Assembly (NCBI RefSeq): GCF_000828475.1
Contig: NZ_AP014648.1
Coordinates: 1-64,000 of the forward strand
From: Methyloceanibacter caenitepidi
GTDB lineage: Bacteria > Pseudomonadota > Alphaproteobacteria > Rhizobiales > Methyloligellaceae
Direction of reading: 5' to 3'
Length of the DNA stretch: 64,000 bases
In this document: one piece after another, positions 17,500 through 27,091 of the stretch
How positions within the stretch are numbered: position 1 is the stretch's first letter
Layout of the letters: every line of letters starts with the position of its first letter
Notes under the pieces: generated by a model
What the model was told of the DNA's origin: nothing
What the model saw: only the letters and a program-made list of their open reading frames with translations
Database searches by the model: none
Position numbers and translations under genes: made by a program

Positions 17500-18285
17500 A
17501 TGCATCTCGACGCGATCGACCTTCGGAATTTCTATGCCCGCCGGATAGGGCTGATGGTACGGCGCCTGCTGCGCTCCCGATTCCGGGCTTTTTGGCCGGA
17601 TGTGGAAGGCTTGCGCGTTTTCGGCCTCGGCTATGCCACACCCTATCTCGCCGAGTTCAGGACCCAGGCGCTGTGCACGGGCGCGCTCGCTCCCGTCCGC
17701 CTCGGCGCGCTGCCCTGGCCCGAGCGGGCCTCGTCGCACACGGCCCTCGTGGATGAGACCGAACTGCCATTGGACGACGAAGCCGCCGACCGTGTGCTCC
17801 TGGTGCACATGCTGGAATGGTCCGAGCATCCTCATGCCTTGCTCCGCGAGATATGGCGGGTTCTCACCCCGAACGGGCGCATCCTCGTGGCTGTGCCAAA
17901 CCGGCGGGGGCTTTGGGCGCGCATGGATTCCACGCCGTTCGGCTATGGCAGCCCGTTCAGCCGCAGCCAGCTCACCCAACTCCTGAAGGACGCGATGTTC
18001 CAGCCCGAAAGCTGGCACTACGTCCTCCACCTGCCGCCCTTCGACTGGCGTCTCCTGACCCGCTGGCCAGATTTTTGGGAGCGGGCCGGCGATCTGCTCT
18101 GGCCTGCCTTTTCGGGGGTCATCGTTGTGGAGGCCACGAAACAGGTCTATGCGGGTGCGCTCGCGCGTGAGCCGGCCCGCAAGATGCGGCGGCGCGTCGT
18201 TCCCATCCCGGCCGGCGCCGTGACGCCGCGCCTAGCGGGACAGGAGAAACACCGCCTGTTCGCCGAACAGATTCTGCGCCGATAG
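17500..18285 (+). CDS. Class I SAM-dependent methyltransferase-like protein
   Basis: A 261-residue protein with the second half of a class I methyltransferase fold: LPLDDEAADRVLLVHMLEW (motif II/III region), LREIWRVLTPNGRILVAVPNRRG (post-motif) and FGYGSPFSRSQL. The usual glycine-rich motif I is poor (VFGLGYATPYL near residue 47). This family sits beside gloB and metXW in many Hyphomicrobiales. The substrate is unknown. Its last 54 bases overlap the 3' end of metW on the opposite strand. Confidence 0.83.
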   Translation: MHLDAIDLRNFYARRIGLMVRRLLRSRFRAFWPDVEGLRVFGLGYATPYLAEFRTQALCTGALAPVRLGALPWPERASSHTALVDETELPLDDEAADRVLLVHMLEWSEHPHALLREIWRVLTPNGRILVAVPNRRGLWARMDSTPFGYGSPFSRSQLTQLLKDAMFQPESWHYVLHLPPFDWRLLTRWPDFWERAGDLLWPAFSGVIVVEATKQVYAGALAREPARKMRRRVVPIPAGAVTPRLAGQEKHRLFAEQILRR

Positions 18286-18876
18286 GGGCATCGACACGAG
18301 CTTCGTGCCGTTGGCGTTGAGGGCGACAACACGCTCGACCTTCGCACCCATGTCCTCGCACAGCGCCAGGAAGTCCTTGATCGTGCACAGATGGATGTTG
18401 GGCGTGTTGTACCAGGTCTCCGGCAGGGTGTCGGTTTGCGGCATGTGGCCGCCAAACATGAGCTGTGCCCGCACACGCCAATGACCGAAATTCGGAAACG
18501 ACACCACGACCCGCTTGCCGATCCGCAAAAGCTGCTCGAGCACGTGCCGCGGATTGCGCGTGGCCTGGATCGTCCGCGACAGGATCGCGTAGTCGAAGGC
18601 CATGTCCGGGTAATAGGCGAGATCCGTATCCGCATCGCCCTGGATGACGGATAGGCCCCGCGCCACGCATTGATTCACGCCGGCCTGGCTCAACTCGATG
18701 CCGCGGCCGTCCACGCCGTGCTTCTCCGACAGGATGCGCAGCAGCGTGCCGTCGCCGCAGCCGATATCGAGCACCCGGGACTCCGGTGCGATCATCTCGG
18801 CGATGAGCAGAAGGTCGACGCGGGCTGTGTCGGCGGACCGCAACGCCGGCGGATTGACGGACGCGTCCATCGTCAT
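18232..18876 (-). CDS. metW: Methionine biosynthesis protein MetW
   Basis: MetW-family methyltransferase-fold protein that accompanies MetX. In some bacteria it is needed for full homoserine acetyltransferase activity. The 214-residue product has [16 protein letters not shown] near residue 32, the family stretch [20 protein letters not shown], and the MetW-specific [19 protein letters not shown] and [15 protein letters not shown]. The ATG at 18876 overlaps the metX stop as ATGA, showing translational coupling. A second in-frame ATG at 18870 is possible. Its 3' end runs antisense over the methyltransferase gene. Confidence 0.94.
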   Translation of the reverse strand: MTMDASVNPPALRSADTARVDLLLIAEMIAPESRVLDIGCGDGTLLRILSEKHGVDGRGIELSQAGVNQCVARGLSVIQGDADTDLAYYPDMAFDYAILSRTIQATRNPRHVLEQLLRIGKRVVVSFPNFGHWRVRAQLMFGGHMPQTDTLPETWYNTPNIHLCTIKDFLALCEDMGAKVERVVALNANGTKLVSMPLSAQNLFGEQAVFLLSR

Positions 18877-20075
18877 GACCCCGCGTTGGCGCCGTCGAGC
18901 CCGCGCCGGCGGGCGGCCGCGCTCAAGAAGCCGCGCACCGTGTCGAACAGTTCGGGTTCGTGCAGCAGGAAGGCGTCGTGGCCCTTGTTCGACTCGATCT
19001 CGACGAAACTGACATTGGCCGCCACCGCGTTCAGCGCATGCACGATCTCGCGGCTCTCCTCCGTCGGAAACAGCCAGTCCGACGTGAACGAGATTAGGCA
19101 GAAGCGCGTCTTGGTCCCGGCAAAGGCGTTTGCGAGAACGCCGCCGTGATCTGCGGCGAGATCGAAATAGTCCATGGCCCGCGTGATGTAGAGATAGGAG
19201 TTCGCGTCGAACCGGTCGACGAAACTCATCCCCTGGTGGCGCAGATAGCTCTCCACCTGGAAGTCCGCGTCGAACCCGAAGGTGACTTGCTCCCGGTCCT
19301 GTAGATTGCGGCCGAACTTCGTGTGCAAGGCGCGATCCGAAAGATAGGTAATGTGCGCGGCCATGCGCGCAACGGCGAGGCCCTTGCGCGGGTTCTTGCC
19401 CTCTTCGAGATAGTGGCCGCCGCACCAATCGGGATCGGCCATCACCGCCTGACGGCCGACTTCATGGAACGCGATATTCTGCGAGGAATGGCGCGCGGCG
19501 CAGGCGATCGGGATCGCGGAGAACACGCGGTCCTTATAGGTCGCGGCCCATTCGAGCACCTGCATGCCGCCCATGGAGCCGCCGATGACGCTCAACGCTT
19601 GCTCGACGCCCAGATGATCCAAGAGCCGCGCCTGGGCGCGCACCATGTCGCGCAGCGTGATGACCGGAAAATCCGGGCCATACGGGCGCCCCGTTACGGG
19701 GTTCAGCGAGCTCGGCCCCGTGGAGCCCATACACCCGCCGATCACGTTGGGACACAGCACGAAATAGCGGTCCGTGTCGATGGGCTTGCCGGGGCCGACC
19801 ATGGTCTCCCACCAGCCGGGCTTGCCCGTCACGGGGTGCGGATTGGCCACGTGCTGGTCGCCCGTCAGCGCATGGCAGACGAGTACGAGGTTCGACTTGT
19901 CGGCGTTCAACGTGCCATAGGTCTGGTAGGCCACCGAAAAGGGCGCAAGCACAGCCCCGCTGTCGAGTGGGAGGCCCTCACTCGCCGGGAAATGCACCAC
20001 TTCGCTGTGGGGATCGGTAACCTGCTGCCGCCGCTTGAGTTCGGCGAAGCTGTCCGCTCCCGGAGTCTCGTTCAT
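18873..20075 (-). CDS. metX: Homoserine O-acetyltransferase
   Basis: Activates homoserine by acetylation at the start of methionine synthesis. The 400-residue alpha/beta-hydrolase has [27 protein letters not shown] (oxyanion region), the nucleophile elbow [12 protein letters not shown] near residue 155, an Asp in TSDWLFP and the catalytic His in [10 protein letters not shown]. Family members acylate with acetyl- or succinyl-CoA, and the donor cannot be settled by eye. A perfect -10 lies about 80 bp upstream. hisC is divergent. Confidence 0.95.
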   Translation of the reverse strand: MNETPGADSFAELKRRQQVTDPHSEVVHFPASEGLPLDSGAVLAPFSVAYQTYGTLNADKSNLVLVCHALTGDQHVANPHPVTGKPGWWETMVGPGKPIDTDRYFVLCPNVIGGCMGSTGPSSLNPVTGRPYGPDFPVITLRDMVRAQARLLDHLGVEQALSVIGGSMGGMQVLEWAATYKDRVFSAIPIACAARHSSQNIAFHEVGRQAVMADPDWCGGHYLEEGKNPRKGLAVARMAAHITYLSDRALHTKFGRNLQDREQVTFGFDADFQVESYLRHQGMSFVDRFDANSYLYITRAMDYFDLAADHGGVLANAFAGTKTRFCLISFTSDWLFPTEESREIVHALNAVAANVSFVEIESNKGHDAFLLHEPELFDTVRGFLSAAARRRGLDGANAGS

Positions 20076-20154
20076 CGTCGCAATGGCCTAAACAGAACGG
20101 TTTCGACGCAGGCAGACAAAAGACCGTGCGCCCACCCTGACAAGGTGACCTGGA

Positions 20155-20160
20155 ATTATA
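20155..20160 (-). promoter_or_regulatory. Candidate -10 element of the metX promoter
   Basis: The minus strand reads TATAAT here, a perfect consensus hexamer in a GC-rich genome, 80 bp from the metX ATG. No good -35 is seen at 16-18 bases, so an activator or an extended promoter may be involved. The implied leader of about 70 bases contains inverted repeats (CACC...GGTG and ACGGT...ACCGT). Confidence 0.45.
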
Positions 20161-20276
20161 CAATGCCGGGTTAGTTATGGCGTCATGAGAGTCAATCTTT
20201 TCTTTGCCTTGGCTTAAGAAATCGCCGTATGAGAAGCCCTTCGCAGGGTTTTGAGGCCCCAATAAGGAGCAAACTT

Positions 20277-21455
20277 ATGGCTGCCGAACCGTTGGCTGCC
20301 AAAACACAGGCTGCCAAACTGATGGCCGCGAAAATTGCACGCGCGACAAGCGCTCCGGCCCCGCGGCCGGGCATCCTCGACATCGCACCCTATGTGCCGG
20401 GTACGAGCGCGCTGCCTGGCGCCGGGCCGATCGTGAAGCTGTCGTCCAACGAGACCCCGCTCGGGCCGAGCCCGCAGGCGATCGTGGCTTACCTCAACGA
20501 AGCGCCGCATCTCTCGCGCTACCCCAACGGCTCGGCGCAGCCCTTGCGCGAAGCGCTGGCCGCCGAGCATGACCTCAATGCGGCGCGGATCGTGTGCGGC
20601 GCGGGCTCCGACGAACTCCTGAATCTGCTGGCGGCCGCCTATCTCGGCCCCGGGGACGAGGCGATCTACACCGAGCACGGATTCCTGGTCTACAAGATCG
20701 CCATCCTGGCCCGTGGCGCGACGCCGGTCGTCGCCCCGGAGACGAACCACACGGCAGATGTGGACGCGATCCTGGCGCGCGTGACGCCGGCAACGCGCAT
20801 GGTGTTCCTGGCAAATCCCAACAATCCCACCGGCACCTACCTCCCCTACGCGGAGATAGAGCGGCTGCACGCGGGCCTGCCCGATGACGTGCTGCTGGTG
20901 CTCGATGCTGCCTATGCGGAATATGTCCTGAAGGACGACTACGAGGCGGGCGCCGCGCTCGTCGCGGCAAACGACAACGTGGTCATGACGCGGACGTTCT
21001 CCAAGATCTACGGCCTCGCCTCCTTGCGGATCGGCTGGGCCTATTGCCCCGACGCCATTGCCGACACGCTGAACCGCATTCGCGGGCCCTTCAATCTGAC
21101 GGGTCCCTCGATCGCAGCCGGAGTCGCGGCCATCGGCGATCGCGCACATCTGGAGGCGGCGATCGCGCACAACAAGGCGTGGCTCGGCGACACAGCTGCA
21201 AAACTTGAGACCCTCGGCCTCAAGACGACGCCGAGCGTTGCGAATTTTCTGCTTGTCCATTTTCCGGACGTGGCGGGCAAAACGGCACGTGAAGCCGATG
21301 CGTTCCTGCACCAGCGCCGCATCATCCTGCGGCGCGTGGAGGAGTATGGGTTCCCCCATGCCCTGCGGATGACCATTGGTACCGAAGCCGAAAACACCGC
21401 CGCGCTCGAGGCGCTGAGCGCGTTCATGGGCGTAGATTCCGCGGACGCTTCATGA
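20277..21455 (+). CDS. hisC: Histidinol-phosphate aminotransferase
   Basis: PLP aminotransferase for imidazole acetol phosphate. HisC proteins next to tyrC often also act on aromatic amino acids. The 392-residue product from the ATG at 20277 (AAGGAG seven bases upstream) has [13 protein letters not shown] near residue 52, NPNNPTGTY near residue 181, DAAYAEY and the PLP lysine in [15 protein letters not shown] near residue 243. The first 25 residues are an Ala/Lys-rich repetitive lead ([20 protein letters not shown]), unusual for the family. Its stop overlaps the tyrC start as ATGA. Confidence 0.93.
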   Translation: MAAEPLAAKTQAAKLMAAKIARATSAPAPRPGILDIAPYVPGTSALPGAGPIVKLSSNETPLGPSPQAIVAYLNEAPHLSRYPNGSAQPLREALAAEHDLNAARIVCGAGSDELLNLLAAAYLGPGDEAIYTEHGFLVYKIAILARGATPVVAPETNHTADVDAILARVTPATRMVFLANPNNPTGTYLPYAEIERLHAGLPDDVLLVLDAAYAEYVLKDDYEAGAALVAANDNVVMTRTFSKIYGLASLRIGWAYCPDAIADTLNRIRGPFNLTGPSIAAGVAAIGDRAHLEAAIAHNKAWLGDTAAKLETLGLKTTPSVANFLLVHFPDVAGKTAREADAFLHQRRIILRRVEEYGFPHALRMTIGTEAENTAALEALSAFMGVDSADAS

Positions 21456-22378
21456 CGGAGCCTCTGTTCGACAAAATCGCCATCGTGGGGCTGGGGCTGA
21501 TCGGCTCGTCCCTCGCGCGTGGCATCAAGAAGCACGCTCTTGCCACGACCGTCACCGGCTTCGACGGCTCGGCGGACGTGCGCGCGCGGTCTAAGGATCT
21601 CGGATTTTGCGATTCCATCGCCGAGACCGTCGACGAGGCGGTGACGGACGCGCAGCTCGTTGTCCTTGCCGTACCCGTCGGCGCCATGGCAGCCGCAGCG
21701 CAATCCATCGCCCCGCATCTTGCCGACGGCGCGATCGTCACGGACGTGGGATCCGTGAAGGCTGCCGTCGTGCGCCAGGTCGCGGACGTGCTCCCAGCCC
21801 ACGCTGCGTTCGTTCCCGGACACCCGGTGGCGGGAACGGAGCATTCCGGCCCCGAGGCCGGCTTTGCGGATCTGTTCGAGGGGCGCTGGTGCGTCGTCAC
21901 GCCGTGCGCTCGCTCGACGGACGCAAGCGTCGAGAAGGTTGTCGCGCTCTGGACGGCGCTCGGATCGACCGTCGAGACGATGACGCCGGAGCATCACGAC
22001 ATCGTCCTCGCGATCACCAGCCATATCCCCCATCTGATCGCCTACAACATCGTCGGCACGGCGGCCGACCTCGAAGACGTCACGCAGTCCGAGGTCATCA
22101 AGTTCTCCGCCGGCGGCTTCCGCGACTTCACGCGTATTGCCGCCTCCGATCCCGTCATGTGGCGCGACGTGTTTCTCAACAACAAGGAAGCGGTCCTCGA
22201 AGTTCTCGGCCGCTTCTCCGAGGACCTCGCCGCGTTGCAGCGCATGATCCGCTGGGACGACGGCCAATCGCTGCAAGATCACTTCGCCCGCACACGCGCC
22301 ATCCGGCGCAGCATCATCGATGCGGGCCAAGACACCGCCGACGCCGATTTTGGGCGACCGCATGGGCATGACGACTGA
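21452..22378 (+). CDS. tyrC: Prephenate/arogenate dehydrogenase family protein
   Basis: Oxidative decarboxylation of prephenate or arogenate in tyrosine synthesis. The 308-residue product has the dinucleotide loop [15 protein letters not shown] (residues 10-24), [12 protein letters not shown] near residue 94, [15 protein letters not shown] near residue 127, [12 protein letters not shown] and [14 protein letters not shown], all standard for the TyrA/TyrC dehydrogenase family. The cyclohexadienyl form is typical for alphaproteobacteria. Translationally coupled to hisC, it also overlaps the start of the next gene by about 17 bases. Confidence 0.93.
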   Translation: MTEPLFDKIAIVGLGLIGSSLARGIKKHALATTVTGFDGSADVRARSKDLGFCDSIAETVDEAVTDAQLVVLAVPVGAMAAAAQSIAPHLADGAIVTDVGSVKAAVVRQVADVLPAHAAFVPGHPVAGTEHSGPEAGFADLFEGRWCVVTPCARSTDASVEKVVALWTALGSTVETMTPEHHDIVLAITSHIPHLIAYNIVGTAADLEDVTQSEVIKFSAGGFRDFTRIAASDPVMWRDVFLNNKEAVLEVLGRFSEDLAALQRMIRWDDGQSLQDHFARTRAIRRSIIDAGQDTADADFGRPHGHDD

Positions 22379-22934
22379 GTCCGGCAAGAACACGCTCTGG
22401 GTCTTCGGCTATGGGTCGCTGATGTGGCGTCCCGGTTTTCCATTCGACGCACACACGCCCGCGCGTCTCGAAGGGGCGCATCGGGCCCTGTGCATCTACT
22501 CGGTCCTGCACCGGGGCACGCCGAACGAACCCGGCCTCGTCCTCGGTCTCGACGAGGGCGGCCGGTGCGAGGGCGTGGCCTTCCGTGTCGAGCCGGGCGC
22601 CGAGAACGACACGATCGCTTATCTGCGTGAGCGCGAGCAGGTGACCGACGTCTACGTGGAGACCTATCGCGAGATTGTGCTGTCGAACGGGTCAGGCCAA
22701 ACCGTGAGGGCGCTCACCTATGTCGCCGATCCGACCCATGCCCAGTATGCGGGCGCACTCGATATCGAGACGCAACTGCGCATCGTCCGCGCTGGCAGGG
22801 GGCAGGCCGGCGCGAATATCGACTATGTCCTGAACACGGTGGAACACCTCGAGAGCTTGGGCACACACGACCCGCTGCTGTTCGCGCTCGCTGAACGGCT
22901 CCGGAATGAGATGGACGAGGAGCTTGGCGGCTAA
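22362..22934 (+). CDS. Gamma-glutamylcyclotransferase (ChaC-like)
   Basis: A 190-residue protein of the ChaC/GGCT-like fold. It begins with FGYGSLMWRPGF (substrate-binding YGSL motif), followed by ALCIYSVLHRGTPNEPGLVLGLDEGG, the acidic REREQVTDVYVE containing the likely catalytic Glu, and a C-terminal helical region with GANIDYVLNTVEHLESLG. ChaC enzymes release 5-oxoproline from glutathione. The start is at 22362 or 22368, inside the end of tyrC, suggesting coupling. The stop codon overlaps the stop of the convergent GGDEF/EAL gene. Confidence 0.88.
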   Translation: MGMTTESGKNTLWVFGYGSLMWRPGFPFDAHTPARLEGAHRALCIYSVLHRGTPNEPGLVLGLDEGGRCEGVAFRVEPGAENDTIAYLREREQVTDVYVETYREIVLSNGSGQTVRALTYVADPTHAQYAGALDIETQLRIVRAGRGQAGANIDYVLNTVEHLESLGTHDPLLFALAERLRNEMDEELGG

Positions 22935-24652
22935 CCCGCCGATTTCCGCGTCGGGGCCATCTTGTCGTCGTGCAATTCGGGGGCGCCGAAGAAATCCCCC
23001 TGCAAATAGGACACGCCGGCCTTTTCGAGGAGATCGACGGCGCGCTCGTCACCGACCCACTCGCCAACGGTCTTGACGCCGAAGCGATGCGCCAAGTCCA
23101 GGAGGGTTTGGACGAAGGTCTCGTCCTCTACATTCGTGCCGATGTTCTCGATGAACGACCCATCGATCTTGACCATGTCGACACCGAGATTTCGGAGCGA
23201 CCGGAACGATGCGTATCCGGCTCCGAAGTCGTCGAGCGCAACCCTGCAGCCGGCCTCTTTCAAAGTCGTGACGAACGTGGCCGTCGCCTCCATGTCCGAA
23301 ACGGCCGCCGTCTCGGTGATTTCCACGGTCAGACGCTCCGTCAGTTTCCGGTCCTTGCCTGTCAACGCCTCGAGCGCGTCAATCCAGTGCCGGTCGGTCG
23401 TGGACAGAGCCGAGACGTTGAGGGCGAGCTTGCGGGTCGGCGCGGCCCGCAGAAGATCGATCGTCAGTTCCAGCGCGCGATGGTCGATGAGCTTCGCCAA
23501 CCCGAGCTCCTCCGCCGCCGGGACGAACTCGCTTGCATCCAGTACCGATCCGTCCGGCAACCGCAGCCGCAGCAGACATTCGTAGAATTCCGGATCGTGG
23601 CTGCCCGACGTCACGACCGGCTGAAGGGCGATCGCGATGCGGCGGTCGTTCAGGGCGCGAATGACCTCGTCTGCCATCGCGATGGTGCGCTTGCGCTCGG
23701 CCTCGCGGGGCGAGGACGGATCGTAGATATAGAAACGGTCCCGGGGGTTGACGCGGGCCATGTCGGCCGCCTGCATCGCGCGCCCGATCGCATCCTGCGT
23801 GGACTGCGCATGCTCCGGCAGCAGAACGACGCCTACGAAGACCGAAACGGCAACGGCGCCGGAGCGGGTACTCGCGACATCCCGTTCCACGCAGGCGATC
23901 ATGCGCCTGGCGACGGCGACGGCTTCCGTCGCGTCGCAGCCATGCAGAACAATGCCGTACTTGTTCGAGGAAAACCGGCCCAAGCAGTCGCGGCCCCGCA
24001 CGGCGGTCGCAAGACGCTGGCCGACGATGGAGATGACTTCGTCGCCGACGTCATAGCCGTAGGTCTCGTTGATACGCGTGAGGTCGTTGACGCCCACGAG
24101 CAGTAAAGCGCCTTTCGTGGCGCGGCCGGCGCGGCCTGACAGGAGCTGAGAAAGCGTCCCGGTGAGTTCCGCGCGGGACGGAATTGCGGACGGGTCGGCG
24201 CCGGTGGCAGCCGATTGCGGACGTGTACGCCGGCGGCGTTCCGCGGCCACTCGGATCGTGCCTTCGGCCCGCACAGGCTCGCCCCGCGCGTCCGTAATGC
24301 AGACGCCGCGTTCCTCGACCCAGATGGCGGCCTTTCCACGCCGCCCTTCCGGCATGAAGCGATATTGCAATGCATAGGGGATCGACGCGTTGACGGGCGC
24401 CTTCGCGACGCGCCTCACGTCGTCGTAGCGGGCGGCGGCATGCTTGGGATCGATGTGCAAGGCGAAGGCACGGCCGCGCCCAACGGCGCCAATGTCGATG
24501 CCCCCCAGGACGGCGGCGGCATTCTTGGCCCAGTCGATCCGGTCAGACGCGAAATCCCAGCAATAGGCCGTGGTCTGGAGGCGATCCAGCACCTCTTCGA
24601 GTTCGACGTGCGGCTCATCCCCGGATGCCGCAATGGTCTCGGATTTATCCAT
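22931..24652 (-). CDS. PAS-GGDEF-EAL protein with degenerate GGDEF and likely active EAL domain
   Basis: A 573-residue cyclic-di-GMP signalling protein without membrane segments. A PAS-like sensor covers about residues 15-130. The GGDEF fold (about 170-330) has RFSSNKYGIVL where RxGGDEF is expected, so cyclase activity is unlikely. The EAL domain (about 335-560) keeps the metal Glu as ECLLRL (residue 358), Asn in LNVS, Glu in VEITET, DDFGAGYAS (474-475) and VKIDGSFI, so phosphodiesterase activity is plausible. The late Glu is in GEWVGDE. I use the ATG at 24652 with AAGGGG upstream. A TTG at 24736 would add 28 residues. Confidence 0.9.
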   Translation of the reverse strand: MDKSETIAASGDEPHVELEEVLDRLQTTAYCWDFASDRIDWAKNAAAVLGGIDIGAVGRGRAFALHIDPKHAAARYDDVRRVAKAPVNASIPYALQYRFMPEGRRGKAAIWVEERGVCITDARGEPVRAEGTIRVAAERRRRTRPQSAATGADPSAIPSRAELTGTLSQLLSGRAGRATKGALLLVGVNDLTRINETYGYDVGDEVISIVGQRLATAVRGRDCLGRFSSNKYGIVLHGCDATEAVAVARRMIACVERDVASTRSGAVAVSVFVGVVLLPEHAQSTQDAIGRAMQAADMARVNPRDRFYIYDPSSPREAERKRTIAMADEVIRALNDRRIAIALQPVVTSGSHDPEFYECLLRLRLPDGSVLDASEFVPAAEELGLAKLIDHRALELTIDLLRAAPTRKLALNVSALSTTDRHWIDALEALTGKDRKLTERLTVEITETAAVSDMEATATFVTTLKEAGCRVALDDFGAGYASFRSLRNLGVDMVKIDGSFIENIGTNVEDETFVQTLLDLAHRFGVKTVGEWVGDERAVDLLEKAGVSYLQGDFFGAPELHDDKMAPTRKSAG

Positions 24653-24889
24653 TGGCCTGCCCCTTACGCGTACACCTGCGGCGCCTCTTACGATGTGTTG
24701 GGCGCTCGTTTCTTGTCGACCAACGCTAGTCGGCAAGGCTTAAGAAGCCGAAAATCGGTGAGGGTCGACGGGCGCATTCGCAGCCCAAACTAGGGCGCGG
24801 AAGGACAATTCCGCCCGGTTTCTGGGGGTTTGGTTAGCAAGACCCTACTGGAGAAGGCGCAAGGCAAGCCAAGTTTAGGCCAGGCAAGC

Positions 24890-24919
24890 AAAAACGCTCC
24901 GGCGCCACGGCACCGGAGC
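24890..24919 (-). terminator. Intrinsic terminator of rpmF
   Basis: On the minus strand GCTCCGG pairs with CCGGAGC (24896-24919, with three more inner pairs after one mismatch), followed by GTTTTT. An A-run on the other side makes it potentially bidirectional. It lies about 35 bp after the rpmF stop. The rest of 24653-24889 holds only the upstream region of the GGDEF/EAL gene. Confidence 0.75.
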
Positions 24920-24952
24920 AAAAAAGTTCACAAGACCCAAGAGCCTAAGCCC

Positions 24953-25138
24953 TTACGCCTCGTCCTTGATGATGATCACCTGGCGGCCACGATAACGGCC
25001 CGACTTCAGGTCGATGTGATGCGGACGGCGAAGCTCGCCGGAATCCTTATCCTCGACATAGGCCGGGGCCGTGACAGCGTCGTGGCTCCGCCGGTTGCCC
25101 CGCTTCATGCGAGACACTTTTCTCTTTGGAACAGCCAT
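24953..25138 (-). CDS. rpmF: 50S ribosomal protein L32
   Basis: A 61-residue, highly basic ribosomal protein of the large subunit. [20 protein letters not shown] is the conserved L32 N-terminus, followed by the middle block with [20 protein letters not shown]. The zinc-binding cysteines found in some L32 versions are absent, as usual in alphaproteobacteria (C-minus form, relevant next to the zinc locus further on). A TATAAG -10-like hexamer lies at 25192-25197 on the minus strand and a terminator follows the gene, so it is probably monocistronic. Confidence 0.97.
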   Translation of the reverse strand: MAVPKRKVSRMKRGNRRSHDAVTAPAYVEDKDSGELRRPHHIDLKSGRYRGRQVIIIKDEA

Positions 25139-25240
25139 TTCTTTGAACCTCTTGGCGCCACCGCCAGTCGCGGGGCACGTCGTTGCGCGCTCTTATAGTC
25201 ACAAATTCCGCTGCTGACCAGGGCCGATATCCGACCTTTT

Positions 25241-26077
25241 TTACGGATTCAGCACACAATCCGCCCGCTTGGCGATATAGGGCAGCCGCTTCTGGACCGC
25301 ATTGGCCACCACGCGATGGGTCCGGTTGGGCCGCGCGGGATTGCGGACTTTGGGCTTCGGCAGCGTGGTCGCGAGGAGTACGGCCTCGCGTTGGGTGAGG
25401 GCCGAAGCCGGCTTGCGGAAGTATTTGCGGCTCGCCGCCTCGACCCCGAACAGGCCGGGACCGAATTGAGCGATGTTCAGATAGACCTCCAGCACGCGCT
25501 CCTTGGGCCAGAGCGTGACGATCGCATAGGCCAAAGGCACCTCGAGCGCCTTGCGCAGATAGGAGCGGAAGTCCCAGAGATAGATGTTCTTGGCCACCTG
25601 CATGGGGATGGTGCTGGCGCCTCGCTCGGGCTCGAGATTTTTGGCGGACTCAAGGACTTGGCGCACGGCGGCCCAGTCCACCCCGTGGTGGCGGCAGAAA
25701 TTCCCGTCTTCACTCGCGATGACCGCCAGCCGCATATGCGGCGAGATCTTTTCGATTGGCACCCAGCGCCGCTGCAACGTCTCGCCGCGGAGCTTCTCTA
25801 TCACCATGACCGTGGTGATGGGTGGGTTCACAAAGCGAAACACGACGAGGCTGGCCAGGACGACGCCCGCCACAATCAGAAACGCGATCCCCATGCGCCG
25901 GAGCCATGGGTGCCGTTTGGCCCACGATTTCTTGCCGCGCGATTTCATCTCGCCCGGCTGCGGGGCGGGAGCATCGAAAGCGCTGGGCACCTCGGACGTG
26001 GGAATGGCATTGCCTGTCTCGGCCGTGGGCGGCGCGGAGTGTTGGAATTCCGATTCTTTGGTTTCATTGTCCTGCAT
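25241..26077 (-). CDS. mtgA: Monofunctional biosynthetic peptidoglycan transglycosylase
   Basis: GT51 enzyme polymerising lipid II glycan strands at the outer face of the inner membrane. The 278-residue product has a polar N-terminus, a membrane anchor (about residues 66-88), catalytic-Glu motif ASEDGNFCRHHGVDW near residue 126, RGASTIPMQVAKN near residue 155, and the conserved KERVLEVYLNIAQFGPGLFGVEAA. No transpeptidase domain follows, so it is the monofunctional form. It diverges from ispA across 77 bp. The N-terminal extension before the anchor is longer than in E. coli MtgA. Confidence 0.94.
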   Translation of the reverse strand: MQDNETKESEFQHSAPPTAETGNAIPTSEVPSAFDAPAPQPGEMKSRGKKSWAKRHPWLRRMGIAFLIVAGVVLASLVVFRFVNPPITTVMVIEKLRGETLQRRWVPIEKISPHMRLAVIASEDGNFCRHHGVDWAAVRQVLESAKNLEPERGASTIPMQVAKNIYLWDFRSYLRKALEVPLAYAIVTLWPKERVLEVYLNIAQFGPGLFGVEAASRKYFRKPASALTQREAVLLATTLPKPKVRNPARPNRTHRVVANAVQKRLPYIAKRADCVLNP

Positions 26078-26154
26078 CGAAGGGCGTTCTAGCGCCCAGC
26101 GGTGATGCGATCAATTTGCGGCGACACAAAGCCTCAGCTATCCCTTCGCCCGTC

Positions 26155-27060
26155 ATGAGTTTCAGATTCGAGATCGACCGGGTCGCCGACCAGGTTCAAG
26201 AGCGGCTTTCGGCCCTCCTGGGCCAGGACGAACCCGTGCCGGGGCCCGGCGCCGACGCTATGGCGCCGCTCGCCGAAGCTATGCGCTATGCGGCTCTCGG
26301 CGGCGGCAAGAGACTGCGGCCGTTCCTGTTGATCCAGGCGGCTCGGCTGTTCGATGTGCCGGAAGGCACCGCGCTCGAGGCAGCCTGTGCCCTCGAATGC
26401 ATACATTGCTACTCGCTGGTCCATGACGATCTGCCGGCAATGGATGACGACGCGCTGCGCCGCGGCCGCCCCACGGTGCATATCGCCTTCGACGAAGCCA
26501 CCGCGATACTCGCCGGCGACTCCCTGCTGACCATCGCATTCGAGATCATCAGCGCCCCGAAATGCCATGACGATCCTGCTGTCAGGGCCGAATTAGCCTA
26601 CCTCCTCGCCAAAGCCAGCGGCTGGCAGGGCATGGCGCTCGGGCAGGCGCTGGACCTTGCTGCGGAGCGGCAGCCGTTCTCGCCAGAGGAAACAACGGCC
26701 ATGCAGATGCTGAAGACGGGGGCGCTCTTCCGTTTCGCCTGCGAGGCGGGCGCCGTGCTGGGACGGGCCCAGCCTGCGAGCCGCGACGCCCTGATCTGCT
26801 ACGCGACCGCCTTCGGCCAGGCGTTCCAGCTTGCGGACGATCTTCTCGACGCGGAGGGCGATGCCGCCGCCATGGGCAAGGCCGCGTCCAAGGACGCCGA
26901 GCGGGGAAAGGCCACGCTGGTCGGGCTGCTGGGCCTCGAAGGCGCCAAGGCGCATCTCGCGGGGCTCGTGGCGGAAGCCGAAGAGGCGCTCGCTCCCTTC
27001 GGCGGCAAGGCGGCGATGCTGATCGACGCGGCGCGCTTCGTGGCCGAGCGGAGGTCTTGA
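26155..27060 (+). CDS. ispA: Polyprenyl synthetase (farnesyl diphosphate synthase type)
   Basis: Condenses isopentenyl diphosphate with allylic diphosphates. The 301-residue product has GGGKRLRP near residue 50, the first Asp-rich motif DDLPAMDDD near residue 90 and the second as LADDLLD near residue 227, with the GKAASKDAERGKAT loop. Chain-length residues before the first motif (CIHCYSLVHDD) suit a short-chain C15/C20 product. The ATG at 26155 is chosen because it begins the family homology. The reading frame is open further upstream, but that part overlaps the mtgA region. ispG lies nearby, so two isoprenoid genes are close together. Confidence 0.92.
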   Translation: MSFRFEIDRVADQVQERLSALLGQDEPVPGPGADAMAPLAEAMRYAALGGGKRLRPFLLIQAARLFDVPEGTALEAACALECIHCYSLVHDDLPAMDDDALRRGRPTVHIAFDEATAILAGDSLLTIAFEIISAPKCHDDPAVRAELAYLLAKASGWQGMALGQALDLAAERQPFSPEETTAMQMLKTGALFRFACEAGAVLGRAQPASRDALICYATAFGQAFQLADDLLDAEGDAAAMGKAASKDAERGKATLVGLLGLEGAKAHLAGLVAEAEEALAPFGGKAAMLIDAARFVAERRS

Positions 27061-27091
27061 GCGCTCGCGCGAATCCGGATCGAATGCGGCC

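Noticed and set aside
20076..20160. SAM-II riboswitch upstream of metX
   Set aside because: Expected by lineage, but the conserved GGTGATTTG-type and GCTAAAG-type segments of that RNA are not present on the minus strand.
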